A stretch of DNA of 64,000 nt, taken from Hemibagrus wyckioides (lineage: Eukaryota > Chordata > Actinopteri > Siluriformes > Bagridae). The DNA lies in assembly GCF_019097595.1 (NCBI RefSeq), contig NC_080719.1, forward strand, positions 19,057,501-19,121,500, read 5' to 3'. The notes beneath the pieces are model-generated. The model saw only the letters and a program-made list of their open reading frames with translations, ran no database searches and was not told the origin of the DNA. Positions 1-12,768 of this stretch are shown in pieces (the stretch's first letter is position 1; every line of letters begins with the position of its first letter). The translations under genes were made by a program, and so were the position numbers.

Positions 1-430
1 CTTTTACAATGTGCCTCTTTAAAAAAAAAAAAAAAAAAAAGTGCTTCTCTACTACAGGAGACTGAGATGTCACTGAATGTGCAGAAGCTAACGGCATCAT
101 GGACGCTGAAAGTGCTAAAAAAAACAAAAAAAAAAAGAAGAAAGACTGAAATTCTAAAAGATTTGTGTGTTTACCTTCTGATCCTGCTTTCACATGTTCT
201 CTATTCAAGATCGATTTGTCTTTTGAGTTGGCATGGAGTCAGCCTGAAGCGGCTGCTCAGAAGAAACACCAACATTCATTCTCTATTTATCAGTCAAATT
301 GTGTGCCAAAGCTTTCTTAGGCAAAACCAAACTAAAATCTGCATGTTTCAGTAGATCTGATTTCTTCGAGAATCTGTGATTAATGCCGATTTAATCACCT
401 GTGATTTACAAGTGCCACAAAATTATTTTA
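1..430. other. No recognised feature
   Basis: AT-rich sequence with A-runs. I see no exon, RNA gene or classifiable repeat. Confidence 0.4.
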
Positions 431-902
431 TATGGTCAAATGTATATGGACACCTGACCATACGTATGCCCAAGCTGTTGCCAAGCACAGAATGTATTTC
501 TGTGATCTACAATTATACTTTTCCTTCACAGGAACTCAAACTCAACTCATGACAATGCCCCGGTGCACAAAGCACAGAACTCCAGGAAGAAAAGCTGGAA
601 TGGAAGATCTTGTGCTCAGAGCCGTGACTCAACGTGCTCAAGCCAATTGAACATCTTTGGGAAGAACTGGAACACCGAATGAACCCCAGACCTCTTTACT
701 CTTACATCAGAGCCTGATCTCACTAATGCTCTTGTAGCTGAATGAACACTAATCCCCACAGCCACGCCCAACATCTTGTGGAAAGACAATCTAGGAAATC
801 TAGGCACTATTATACAGGTAAAACAGGACCATACCTGGAATGTGATGGTCAACTAACACACCTGTGAATGCTCAGGTGTCCACATACTTTTGACCATTGT
901 GT
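431..902 (+). mobile_element. Tc1-like DNA transposon remnant
   Basis: Ends are inverted repeats: tggtcaaatgtatatggaca on the left and its counterpart tgtccacatacttttgacca on the right, next to TA. Inside are traces of a Tc1 transposase 3' part (catgacaatgccccggtgca encodes HDNAPVH) and the common end of these elements (catcttgtggaaag). It is internally deleted and full of stops, so not active. Confidence 0.8.
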
Positions 903-1567
903 AAATAAAATGCAACAATTGCAGAATTTTTTCCCTTTTCTTAACTGAATAAGGCAGCCTGAAAAATGTGTGTGCAAAAATAAGTTAGTAAAGGTATTAA
1001 AACCAGACATCAATCTGTATATTAAACAAAACTGCAGTAACTTTTATAGTGACACTCTATATACGTAACTTTCCATCTGCATGAGCTCCACGTTTCTTGT
1101 TTAATGCAAAGATTTTGAAATAATTCGGAGAACTAAGGTCACAGACGGCAAATCTATAAACGGCACTTTGGTGCTTAGCTTAAAGAATTCTGATTTCCTC
1201 ATCTGACCCTCCCGCTCTTTCATTCTAGTTGCTCAGTCATCATATCTTCTTCATTAATCAGTTCACAACAGTAAACAGTTTCAGTTTAAACCAAACAAAA
1301 CATCCAAGTTTTGTATCACGATAAGCGCAAATCGACGAAAAGTACAAGCTTTTGGATTACAGCCACGCATGCCAAATCTATTTTCAGGTCTGGAAGCAGG
1401 CTGTGCTGAAACTGAATAAATATGCTGGGTTTTACAGTACAGTGTTGATATATATGACTCAAACAGATAAGACATGGTTGTGGAGTTTGGACTTCAGTCT
1501 ATGAGTGAGTTAATGAATAACTCTGAGTCACTGTGCTTTCACAGGGTCATGTTTTGTGTCTGGTTGC

Positions 1568-1818
1568 TTTTACATTTCTGGCATTTGGCAGACGCCCTTA
1601 TCCAGAGCGACGTACATTTCATCTCGTTTTATACAACTGAGCGGTTAAGAGCCCTCAACTGCTCAGGGGCCCTGCAGCAGCAGCAGCAGCTTGATGGACC
1701 TGGGATTCGAACCAAGTCTGTGACCTATTGAACCAGTGTTAATGTATTCATCGATAGAGATTGTACTTTGCTCTGGATAAGGGCGTCTGCCAAATGCCAG
1801 TAATGTAAATGCAAATGT
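1568..1818. mobile_element. Foldback MITE (Angel-like)
   Basis: About 250 bp whose two ends are near-perfect inverted repeats: ggcatttggcagacgccctt at 1579 and aagggcgtctgccaaatgcc at 1779. The core carries ggaccTgggattcgaacc and a CAG run. Related copies lie at 32,292-32,490 and 61,120-61,225. The ATTTACATTT-type ends resemble the Angel family of teleosts; the family name is from memory. Confidence 0.7.
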
Positions 1819-2533
1819 ACGTCTTAATGCTTACTACATTCTGCCACAAAACCTCCTGCCCCCAGTGTGGGGTTGTGGATTAGCCACAGACAAAGTATGA
1901 GATCAGGCCACAACGTAACATGGTACAGTCATACCAGGCCCTGGCCAAGCACAGCACTTCAGCCCTGTAATCCTGGTGTGACATTCCTCACCCTGAGCAT
2001 TCGCTCACACGCTCGCCCCCTTTCACTCTCTCTCCACGCCCCCTCTCTCTATTTGTCCCTCATTGGCACTGTCTGTCTCTCTCTCTCGTTATCAGCCGTA
2101 AAAATCTCTCTCTCAGACTTGCTCGCTCACAGCCACACCCATAGGGGGGAAAAGAGAAATGAGGCAAGTAGATCAGATGGTTGACAGAGCTGCGATTTTA
2201 ATAAACACTTGTTGTTTCTGTGAGGCTCCTCCTTTGCCCCAGGGTTGACGAGAGCCATCGCATTTAGGTGTGGCTTGGGTGTGTTTGCTTGATAGCATGG
2301 TGTGAGGTTTGAGCCACCAGTTCCACTGGAGCAATAGATATAAAGTTGACTTTTAGCCTTTTGATCATTTGGGGGGAAAAAAAATCATTTCATGTTCTGT
2401 CCTTTATCCCACAAATGGCTTGGTTTTATTTGCTAAATTATTACAAAACATGGACCATTTGATTAGTTGTGTTTGTTTGTGGTAAATACAGACACAAAAA
2501 TTCTTTCTTCTGTTATATTCTGGGAGCTCAAAT

Positions 2534-2566
<33 letters not shown>
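2534..2566. repeat. (CA)n microsatellite
   Basis: Uninterrupted CA dinucleotides. Confidence 0.95.
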
Positions 2567-2567
<1 letters not shown>

Positions 2568-5500
2568 CACTGTGGAGTTAATGGCTCTGGAAGCAGACAA
2601 AGCCGCCAGCTGACTCCATACTGTTAAGAGCCTGTGGACAGAGAGAGCTCCCCAGACACAGGATAGTTTCCGCTGAAAACAGAGCGATATGCGAGTGAGC
2701 AGGTGGCCAGTTTGAGACTGGTGAACTTAACCTCAGGCAAAACACTTAGATTTCTGCGATGCATCTCTATCAGCCGGCTCAGTCCTTTCCACTGGTATTA
2801 CAGCAGTCTAGTAGAGCTGTAACTGTAGAGCTTTTAAACACCTCTAATAAAAACACTTTTGGGAATGTCCCAATGGGAACGTGTGATATCTGCTATAGTG
2901 TTGATGATGAGGATTATTATGATGATGATGATGCTTAATCCTCTCTCTCTCCATCCTTTCAAAGCATCTTTAGAGACACGAGTAAAACATCCCATATGTT
3001 ATGATAAATACACTTGCCTTTCTTCAGGTTCTGAAATAATGCCAACACAAATGATAGGACAGAGACTGGTTATATCGGCCCTGCTTTTTCCCCCCAGAGG
3101 GAAGTGAAATAAATCATGAAGCTTTATAAGACAGTCAGTAGGCAACGCGGCCTGGTGGCAAGTGATCCTCCTCAGGAATGTCAGAAGTATCTATCATTAT
3201 GGTCGTACACTGACACCCACTTTCTGCATGCTTTGACAAGCTGCATCATTCTTTCCTATACAGGACGATTATTTGAATGGAAAAAAGGAAACCCTCAGAA
3301 GCATTAAAAAAAACCAAAAATACACACACAAAACAAGGCAGTGGATCTGTAAGGGCATGTAGCAGCGTCGTTGTAACTCGATTGGTGCAAACTAGTTGTA
3401 CTAGTCAGAGACTAGAAAGGTGTTTAAGAAATTGACAAATCTATGAACAATACTGGTGTATAAAAAATCTTTCGTGAGGATGCACGATTCTCTAACACCT
3501 CTGTGCTGCAAAATCAGATGGGCAGTTTTAAACTGGAAGTTGCATTTTTCATGCAGAGTACATGAAAGAATAAAAAATGTTATTTTCCTGCATTCCTGAG
3601 AGAGAGACAGAGAGAGAGTGAGGGGAAGAGAGAAAGAGACAGACAGAGAGAGAAACAGAAAGAAGTAAGGTGAGAGGGCAAGAAGAGTGCCTTGACGGAC
3701 AGCGGAGTGAATCAGAGCCTGTTCTGGATGATGGATTCACTTCACAGAAGCATGAAAAGAGAGAGATGTGAGAACAAGGCCAAGTTCAGTTTACCAAGAC
3801 CAGGCCTGTGCAGATTATATCCACCAAACTCCTACCGAGTGCTGCCCACAACACAGGAAAACAACAGCAGGCCCTATTTAGCTCTAGATATTGCAGATTT
3901 CTATGAAAATATCACCCAGGTTTTCTAAAAATCTGAAGGCGGCCTTCTGGGAAAATGGCACGGTATAAGAAATGTAAACTCGAGCAGGATGGAGTGTTTT
4001 CAGTTCTTTGTTTACTATTTCATCTCTCGTTTCAAAAAATGTCATTTTAAATGGCAGAGTTAAAGGTTCTCAGTCTTTTATTAAGCCTGTTATTCTGGCA
4101 TATTTTGGGACAGAGACTGGGATAGGTACGCATCACAGGTGAGGCAAAGTGACAGCTGGTGAATATTTCATTGGCTTGAGGGGAACGACGGGAAACTGTG
4201 CAGCCGGAGCTGCTGAGACAATGAAAAGTATAACAACCTCACGGCTCTGTAAAATAAAAAAAGCGAAGGAAAATGTCTCATATGTTTCAAAAGTTTAAAA
4301 AAAGGAATATAAAAGGTGATTAAGAATAAAAGACACATGATGTAGAGCTCTACTTTTTAAGGTTTTTGATTATTCCCAGAAGAAGAAGAAAACCAAGCAA
4401 TGCAAAGCAATCCAGAGATACACCCTCCAGGATGCGATCAAGTTGGAGTCCCATCTGTGCTCTTTCTGTCTGGTCCCTGAGGATTTCATTGACTTTGTTC
4501 TCATTAGGGAGGAAGCATGGCACGGCCTGTCGGATGTGCGTATTGATGTGCAGTAGACATGAGTGCTTAGCACTGTCCTCTCGGTACAAGGACATGTTCA
4601 TCAACACTGAAAGGGTAAAAACCTGTCAGCTCACTCGTTCGATCTGGTCATGTTACTCCATAAAAATTTTAATTTGTGCATTCCAAAGAGACGTACATCC
4701 GTCTCATCCGACCCGAGGATGCTGGGATAAATGATAGACGGCTTTCTTAAGAATGCTTCATGGCAGGACACGAGTCTCCGGCGTGCAAACGGTCACAGAA
4801 TAGCATTATTTGTTTCCCCACCCTCGTCTGCTTCCTGGATGACACACACACGCCTAACCACTTTTCCATCACTGGCTAAATGAGATGAACCGTACGGAGG
4901 ACACAATTGTACAGCGCTTGCTTTGTGAAACGTCTCCCTTTATCAACAAAGTGCTTCTAAATGAGTCCAAAATGTACCTTTATTAAATTATTGATCATAA
5001 GTCAAAAAACAAAACATTTTTAAAAGCTTGGGCAACTCACCTGCTTATTAAAAAAACTTAAATAACAGAAATAGAGAACAGGATATCATAAAACAGCACA
5101 AACCATACGTAAAAATGGAATAACTATCAAGCTAAAAATGTTCTTAATTAAAAGAACGCATAGTGTTCAAGTTGGAAAAAAAAGAAGTGGATTTGACTTA
5201 GCCAGCACATTCCCTTGTAATGAGAAACATTATATCAAATGTCTAATCATCAGGCATCAGACCATCAGTACAGACATGTGATTCACCGTTTTTCTTACGA
5301 TTAACATCAATGCAAAAGACATGCAATTCCCACATACTGTACACAAAAACATCTGTGAGGTCACAGTATGCACAAGCCAGATTGCTATCTAAACAATAAT
5401 ACAGATCTGTAATCCCTGTTTTCCCTTCTCTGGATCTACCAACAGTATTACTCTTTCTTTCTTTCTTTGTTTCCTAATGTAGGGCAGAGTCAGGGATTTA

Positions 5501-6851
5501 ACTTGGCTTGGGGTTTTAAGAGACAATTCTATATCTGTGAGTCCAGATACAGTAAATCTCAGCTTAAAATGTACAGCTAGACAGCATGTGTGTCCTGACT
5601 GCACTGCTAAACACCGTGGCACAAAAGCAGAGACTCCCAGGTCCTGCCCACACACACACACACACACCATTTCTGGTGTTTTAGTGTGCAGGACTAATTT
5701 AACCGAGAGCAGGAATTTTTCTGGCAAATTATACTCTCTCAGGGAAAAACAGGCAGGGTGGACGTTAAGGAGAATGACTGCCTCTGAGGGTGTTTTATTA
5801 ATAAAAACACTTCACCAGCCACTCGGCTAAATGGAAAGTGCGCTGGATGTGAATACAATATCGACGTTACCTCGTGAGAAGTTAATGGCAAAAGGGTGTT
5901 ACTGCTGCACGATGACAGGTGTTCGGTCTTGCACAATTAATTACTGCGTGAATTAAACAAACAACAAAAAAAAAAGCTCCACCCTGGTACTTTCACAATA
6001 CACACACACACACCATCTAAGGACCATTGAGATAAGTGACACAGAGAAATAATTATATGCATGCACCTTAATATAATACTAAACTTAAAGCCTTAAAACC
6101 ACACAAAAAGGAAACATTTAATAAAACCATTTGTGTTTGTTAAACAAAAGCTGCAACAAAGCTAAAGGTCAAAACTGACATGCATACCTATTATTGTGGA
6201 GTCTTTTGGTCAACATCAAGATATAAACAAACAAACAAACAAGCAAGCAAGCAAAAACAAGGAAGCAAGCACACACCTTTCACAAATATAAAATAAATAA
6301 ATGAGAAAAGGTTTAAAATTGGGATAAAATTGCCGGGAGTGATGTTTAGCCTTCAATTCCTGGTCGAATTCAGAAACCTTAGTAGTTAAAAGGCAACCTT
6401 TCACACACGTAGTAACCCCCAGAATGCAATGCGCGCGCCCTTCCCTAGTAAAGGTGGTTCCCAAGGTGTGGTTTCGGAGCATTAACCTTTACTTCTAAGG
6501 AAGGGGAGAGAGAAAGAGAGAGAGAGAAAAAAACCCCAGCTCCTATTGTATCCAAAATACCCAATTTATGCAAACTTGACATGACTCATGGCACTGTCAA
6601 ATAAATAAAGTTGCACTTTCCTGGACCATCACAAATATGCCACAGGTTTTAAGTTATAACACAAAACAGGATCCCAACTTCCGACATGAAAGGCTGACAT
6701 TTAGACTAGACAATGCGTTATTGTTGTGCTTTTAGTTACTCATCAAAAGCACAAAAAAACAGTTGCTTCCTTTCTGATGAGCCTTAAATAACCAACAGCG
6801 CGAGACCTTAGATACGCGACGTATTCAACAACTAAATAGTATGAGGGTAAT

Positions 6852-6852
<1 letters not shown>

Positions 6853-6894
<42 letters not shown>

Positions 6895-6915
6895 TGAGAG
6901 AGAGAGAGAGAGAGA
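6853..6915. repeat. (TG)n-(AG)n compound microsatellite
   Basis: About 17 TG units followed by AG units with one interruption. Reading frames through it on the minus strand (His-Thr repeats) are artefacts. Confidence 0.95.
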
Positions 6916-7019
6916 CCACTGGAAGGAAAAAAGTTGGCAAAAAAAGGAAAAAAAAAAAATAAACACGAAACCCGACACACGGAAGTGGGAGCGAATTTCA
7001 GCCGCAGGTGTGTAAACCT

Positions 7020-7470
7020 CCACAGGAAGCCTAAATTAGGGCAAAACAAATCACGCAGCGAATAAAACCAGAAAATAAAACCACCCCGACAAACGGACTA
7101 TTTCTTTAAAGGTAGTAGTTCACTTCAAGAGCGGAGAAAATTCCAACGTTGCCATATACATATACCCGGAGTAGCTAAAATAATCGGACAGAAATCTAAA
7201 AATTCACAGCCTTTGTTCACACTTTGGGGATTTAGCTTACCTCTCTGTAGATGTCTCGAAAAAACAAAAAAAAATCAGACTTCTACTCGAAACTTCCGCC
7301 GAAGGACCAGCTTGTGTCCAGCTCTTCCCCTGAATTCCGAGCAGACACGAAAGATACAGGCAGGGCTCGAGCCAAAGCTCCGCCCCCCGAGAGTGAAAGC
7401 GCTCGTGCCACACCCAACACCCCACAGCACTACACACACACACTTTTTCGATACAGGGCTAGAAAAAAAT
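7020..7470 (-). promoter_or_regulatory. CpG-rich candidate promoter and first exon of an unidentified gene
   Basis: The segment is clearly richer in G+C and CpG than its AT-rich surroundings and holds a GC-box-like run (ccgcccccc, about 7381-7390). On the minus strand a good donor (AGAGAG before gtaagc) ends a possible exon at about 7241. No coding exon that could follow it was recognised in 1-7,240, so a gene would have a long first intron running out of the window. A plus-strand frame at 7251-7472 is probably chance. JUP is the human neighbour on this side of HAP1, but there it has the same orientation as HAP1, so I do not name the gene. Confidence 0.35.
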
Positions 7471-7781
7471 AATTAATGTATTTATAAACGATTGTCTATT
7501 GGGAAGCACAAGAGATTGCACGTAACTGAGTATTTCTTTAAACCCATCATGACAGTATCACATTTCACTTGCTTATTCGGCTACAGATAAACAGGTTTAT
7601 TTGGTATGTGGACATGTCGCTACTCGCAGCCACACCTGTAATGGCGTCATATGTTATCAGTCTCACATTCATGAGTCACCGGGAAGCTAGACATACGGGT
7701 AATGTTTGCTACCTGTACAACAAAAAACAATGTTCTGTTTTAGTTACTACCTTCTAGTTTCACCTGCGTTGTAGCTACATG

Positions 7782-8498
7782 TACACTGTATTGCCAAAGG
7801 TTTTGGGACACCCTTCCGAATCATTGAGCAGCATACTAAGACATTTTGGACAATTTCATGCTCCCAACTTTGTGGGAACAGTTTGGGGATGACCCCTTCC
7901 TGTTCCAACATGACTGCTCACCAGTGCACAATGCAAGGTCCATAAAGACAAGTGAGTGCGTTTGATAGAACACCTTTGAATTAGAGCGGAGACCGCGAGC
8001 CAGGCCTTCTTGTCCAACATCAGTCCCTGACCTCACATATGCGCTTCTAGTGGAATGGTCAAAAATTCCCATAAACACACTCCTAAACCTTGTGGAAAGC
8101 CTTCCCAGAAGAGTTGAAGCTGTTATGGTGGCAAAGAGTGGGCCAACTCCATATTACATTCATGTGTATGTAAAGGAAGACGTCCCAGTTTTGGCCTGGC
8201 TCGCAGTTTCCACTCTAATTCGTCCCAAAGGTGTTCTAACAGGTTGAGGTCAGGGCTTTGTGCAAGCTAGTCAAGTTCCTCCACACCAAACTCGCTCATC
8301 CATGTCTTTATGGACCTTGCTTTGTGCACTGGTGTACAGTCATGTTGGAACAGGAAGGGTTCGGAGCATGAAATTGTCCAAATTGTCTTGGTATGTTGAA
8401 GCATTAAGAGTTCCTTTCACTGGAACTAAGGGGTCAAGCCCAACCCCTGAATTTAATGATTTGGAGGGGTGTCCCAGAACTTTTGGCAATATAGTGTA
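7782..8498. mobile_element. Tc1-type element forming a long foldback
   Basis: Terminal inverted repeats tacactgtattgccaaagg (left) and the inverted form ttttggcaatatagtgta (right), with ttttgggacaccc inside each. The interior is itself palindromic: caatttcatgctccc, gttccaacatgactg and ggtccataaagaca in 7,850-7,950 recur inverted in 8,300-8,375. The element looks like two truncated Tc1 ends joined head to head. Non-autonomous. Confidence 0.75.
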
Positions 8499-8787
8499 TA
8501 TCTACAGTGGACATAAAGTCTACCCCTCCCCCCGATTTTTAATGTCATGTAGCAGCCAAAGAAATTAAAATGAAAAATATAGAAACATTTTAGGGGGAAA
8601 AAAAGAAAGACTTAAACAACATTGGTTATATTATTGTGCACTCCTAACTAATACTGTCTTAAAGCACCTTTTGCTTAAGTACAAAACAGTACTTGGTCTT
8701 TTTTGGTAAATATCTATGTATATGTTATAACATGTTTATCTGGAAATCTTATCTTTTTTTTCAGTACAATGACTGAAAGTGAAACTA
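8499..8787. mobile_element. Repeat fragment, probably interrupted by the LINE that follows
   Basis: Starts with cataaagtctacccctcccc, resembling the flank at 59,970-59,995 (ggtgggaagtagac, inverted). Sequence at 9,455-9,620 (catgatccttccaccaccat) is typical of the same sort of fish repeat, which suggests that the LINE fragment 8,788-9,440 was inserted inside it. Confidence 0.35.
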
Positions 8788-9440
8788 GGTTTTTATTTTA
8801 GAATCAAGATCTGCCTCTCTTTTAAGGCTGACAAGGGGCTTGTTGCTGCCAATTTTATATCTGTGCCGGACTACGGTGAAGTGATATATACGCATGTAAC
8901 TTTATATGCTATAGACACTGTTTACCATGGAGCACTGAGGTTCATAACAAATTCTAAAGCCTTCACTCATCATTGTGTGTTGTATGCTTGTGTTGGATGG
9001 TCTGCCTCGTCCACCCGCAGACTCAATGGCATATCCTCATTTTTTAAATCTATTCTGGGTATGCTTCCTTCATAAGACTTACATTTGTAGAAAACATGCA
9101 GGTAGATGCACCTTCGGAAGTCTCAGGGATTCTTTTTATTGTCTGTTCTATTGGTGAGCACTGAACTGGGGAAAAGGCATTAAATTTCACTGCTCCTGCT
9201 GCCTGGAATAATTTACAAAATGAGCTAAAACTCAAAGAGTTGATCTGATTGGATGCTTTTAAAGTGATTTTAAATGGCTTGGTGACAGAAGCATTGGTCT
9301 GTAAATGTTTTACCTGATTCAGTTATGTCCAAATATTGATCCTCTTTCCATTAATAATTTCATTATATTGTAATTTGATTTAATTTATATGTAGATCGTG
9401 TGAGTTTTTGTGCTAAAATAAAGTGTATTTGCAGCTATCT
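8788..9440 (+). pseudogene. LINE reverse transcriptase C-terminus, degenerate
   Basis: In 8,788-9,075 the frame reads VPDYGEVIY, DTVYHGALRFIT and THHCVLYACVGW, the C-terminal part of fish L2/Rex1-type non-LTR reverse transcriptases. A frameshift follows, and a second block near 9,185-9,235 encodes NFTAPAAWNNLQNELKL. The copy ends near an aataaag signal at about 9,418. It is 5'-truncated and broken. Confidence 0.75.
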
Positions 9441-10852
9441 ATGAATCCTTTTCATAACCAGAGCCTCAGTCCCAGCTCAGTCCCTCAGTCCCAGCTAAGA
9501 AGCAGCCCATCATGATCCTTCCACCACCATGCTTCATGGGTATGATGTAGTATTATCATGTGCTTGTAGTATTATGTTCTACCTAGGTGGTATCTAAGCC
9601 ATGGATCTCCACATAAGCTTCCTCATGATATACACATCAAGACATTTTAAGCACTTGACCATGAGTTACTAAGGAGAAAAGAGATATGATTACTAAGGGT
9701 TTTTCAGTAAAAAACAAACAAACCAAAAAGCATGAGTACAGAAGCCCCAGTAATGTGTGTTATCAGATCTGAAGTCTGAAATGTTGCAGGTTTGAGTTCT
9801 ATCAGCTACTTAATAGTGTAGCACTGAAATCTGAAATAAAATGTATTTTAGTATTGAATGCATAGTCAAACCTGTAAAATTGACATGCTGTGAGATACAC
9901 AGCTAGTAATACGCAACATATTTGAACTATGCTCAACTAAACACTATAAGGGTCATGTTAAGCTTTCACGGTTGTCTGAAGGAGCCAAAATAGCACACCA
10001 TGTGCTGCAGCTGGGTCTTTTTCAGCATCTGTGAGGCTACATTTAGCTGCACAGACACTTCATGGCCTGACATCCTATTCAACAGGAAACAGCATACAGA
10101 ACCCCAATTGTTCTCTAAAGTGGACTTTGTTTATTCTACTTAATGACATTGACAGAGGAATTTGGTCACACATTTATGTTAAATAAAAGAAAAAGAAAAA
10201 TGAAAGCATATATTATTGTTAAACATTTTCATGAAACAAAGCAGGAATTACTCGGTTATTCTGTCTGATCACTTTATCCTTGGATGAAATTTTCCCATGC
10301 TGATGTTATGGCTCCCCTGCAGAATGCTGATGATTAAAGGCTCACTGATTGTTTTGATCTATATGAAAATGATGCAGATTATATGCTATGGCCTTAATAG
10401 ATAACAGATGTAAGCCCAAGTGAATGTTTTTTGGTCTGACATCACACTCCAACACCACCCCCATCACCATCATCATCATCATCACCACATTACCAAAGTG
10501 AATATTTTGAGGAATATTTTAAGTGAATTTTTTAAGGAAAGAATCTCTCTGCTACATTTTTGGAGGCTTTTACAATCTAGGTCTTTTGAAGCTGTTCTGG
10601 TGGCACCTTAATGCTGGCTTATCCTTATATTTGTCATCCATCTTTATGAAAAAAAAATAAGCCAAATTTGTATAGCTGCCTATCAGTAGAAATGCATTCT
10701 CTCCCTTCAGCGTTCACTGAGTGATTATTCTCACTTCAAATTAAAACACAGGCATATTTTAGTATACAGTCGAATGTTTTTTTGTCGAGAAACTTTAAAA
10801 AAATTATTCAAATAATTAAAAAATGATAGAGAAGTGAGTAGAAATTAACATA
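9441..10852. other. Non-coding; no recognised gene
   Basis: Repeat-derived sequence to about 9,620, then AT-rich unique sequence with a short (CAT/CAC)n tract at 10,452-10,490. No exon signature. Confidence 0.4.
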
Positions 10853-12062
10853 TACACCAATCAACCATAATATTTGGAACACTGAAAGGGAAAGTGAATA
10901 ACACTGATTATCTCCTCATCATGACACCTGTTAGTGGGTGGGATATATTAGGGAGCAAGTGAACATTTTGTCCTCAAAGTTGATGTGTTAGAAGCAGGAA
11001 AAATGGACAAGCGTAAGGATTTGAGTGAGTTTGACCAGAGCCAAATTGTGATGGCTAGGCGACTGGATCAGAGCATCTCCAAAACTGCAGCTCTTGTGGG
11101 GTGTTCCCAGTCTGCAGTGGTCAGTATCTATCAAAAGTGGTCCAAGGAAGGAACAGTGGTGAACCGGTGACAGGGTCATGGGCGGCCAAGGCTCATTGAT
11201 GCACGTGAGGAGTGAAGGCTGGCCTGTGTGGTCAGATCCAACAGACGAGCTACTGTTGCTCAAATTTCTGAAAAGGTTAATGCAGGTTCTGATAGAAAGG
11301 TGTCAGAATACACAGCATGTCGTAGTTTGTTGCGTATGGGGCTGCATAGCCACAGACCAGTCAGGGTGCCCATGCTAACCCCTGTGTACCGCCAAAAGTG
11401 CCAACAATGGGCACATGAGCATTAGAACTGGACCACAGAGCAATAGAAGGAGGTGGCATGGTCTGATGAATCACGTTTTCTTTTACATCACGTGGATGGC
11501 CGAGTGCATGTGTGGTGCTTTCCTGGGGAACACATGACACCAGGATGCACTATGGGAAAAAGGCAAGCCAACTGCGGTAGTGTCATGCTTTGGGCAATGT
11601 TCTACTGGGAAACCTTGGGTTCTGCCATCCATGTGGATGTTACTTTGACACGTACCAAAGCATTGTTGCAGGCCAAGTACACCCTTTCATTTTAACGGTA
11701 TTCCCTGGTGGCTGTGGCCTCTTTCAGCAGGATAATGCGCCGTGCCACAAAGCAAAAATGGTTCAGGAATGGTCTGATGAACACAGCAATGAATTTAAGT
11801 TGTTGCCTTCAAATTCCCCAGATCTCAGTCCAACTGAGCATCTGTTGGGATGTGCTGAACAAACAAGTCCGATCCATGGAGGCGCCATCTCGCAACTTTG
11901 AGGACTTGACTTGAGGATCTGCTGCTAACGTCCTGGTGCCAGATACCACAGTACACCTTCAGGGATCTAGTGGGGTCCATGCCTCGACGGGTCAGGGCTG
12001 TTTAAAGGGGGGACCAACACAGTATTAAGCAGGTGTTCATAATGTAATGGCTGATCGGTGTA
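10853..12062 (+). mobile_element. Tc1-like transposon, nearly full length, transposase broken
   Basis: Ends tacaccaatcaaccataata and the inverted taatggctgatcggtgta, about 1.2 kb apart. The transposase N-terminus is readable from about 11002 ([20 protein letters not shown], a helix-turn-helix with [13 protein letters not shown]) but stops at 11168. Later frames carry the DDE-domain parts: [20 protein letters not shown] sequence near 11,455, [13 protein letters not shown] near 11,725 and NSPDLSPTEHLL near 11,812. At least three frame changes, so not active. Same family as 13,288-13,847 and 27,014-28,016. Confidence 0.88.
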
Positions 12063-12714
12063 AATCAGGACGTGTGTCATGTCTCAGTGAGAGGACGCCC
12101 TCTGTTGGATCACATGGCTCATAGTTCAAAGTTAAGGCTTAAACTAGCATACTACCGTACTAAATAGTATTGTTTTGAATAGTACCTCACCTCTGGATGG
12201 ACACACCACTTAGTATGGAAGTATACAAGGAAGAAGCCCAACCATTTGACAGCATGAGGCGCTGTGGAAAAAGTTCCCTCAGGCGAAACATTTCAGACAG
12301 AAGGGGAAGCGTCGGGTGACACCACAAAACGGGGTTAAAAGTAAGTATCTACTGATTTAAATGATACTCTAAAAGAAGTAACATTTAATAGTTGTTTACA
12401 TTTGTGTAAAGAAAGCGAGCTGCTTCTGGGTTTCGGCTGTCGGGTTGGATCAGGGGGGTGGGACGGCGTCTTTTTTTGGTGGCTTTTTTCCTAAAAGAAC
12501 TGCTATACACATCAAATGATCACAGCCTAATAAGCAAAAAATAACTACATCTTGTGTTCAGGACTATTACAATTACAATAAAAAAAGAAAGAAAGAAAAA
12601 GATAAGCACTTTATTTGTTGTTTCCTTGTTGGCTCCACCACATCCTTCCGTTTTACACTGGAGTCATTAGGAGTCGGCTTCTTCATTGTTGTCATTGTTT
12701 TTGCTGTTGAAAAG

Positions 12715-12768
<54 letters not shown>

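Larger units (their letters stand above)
1819..7019. other. Non-coding region with simple repeats; no recognised gene
   Basis: Contains a (CA)n at 2534-2566, CT-rich tracts (2020-2120), GA-rich sequence (3598-3680), and a (TG)n followed by (GA)n at 6853-6915. Several open frames occur (3692-3928, 4366-4734, 5389-5727) but none shows a family I know. One stretch at 4380-4556 looks like a terminal exon and is listed under findings. Confidence 0.4.

Noticed and set aside
6743..7049. Minus-strand frames with Ser-Leu and His-Thr repeats
   Set aside because: Read-through of the (TG)n(AG)n repeat.
7251..7472. Plus-strand frame MSRKNKKKSDFYSK... near the CpG-rich patch
   Set aside because: No family recognised, composition follows the local GC-rich sequence, and the splice signal there is on the other strand.
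10420..10611. His-rich frame
   Set aside because: Due to a short CAT/CAC tract; no conserved domain.
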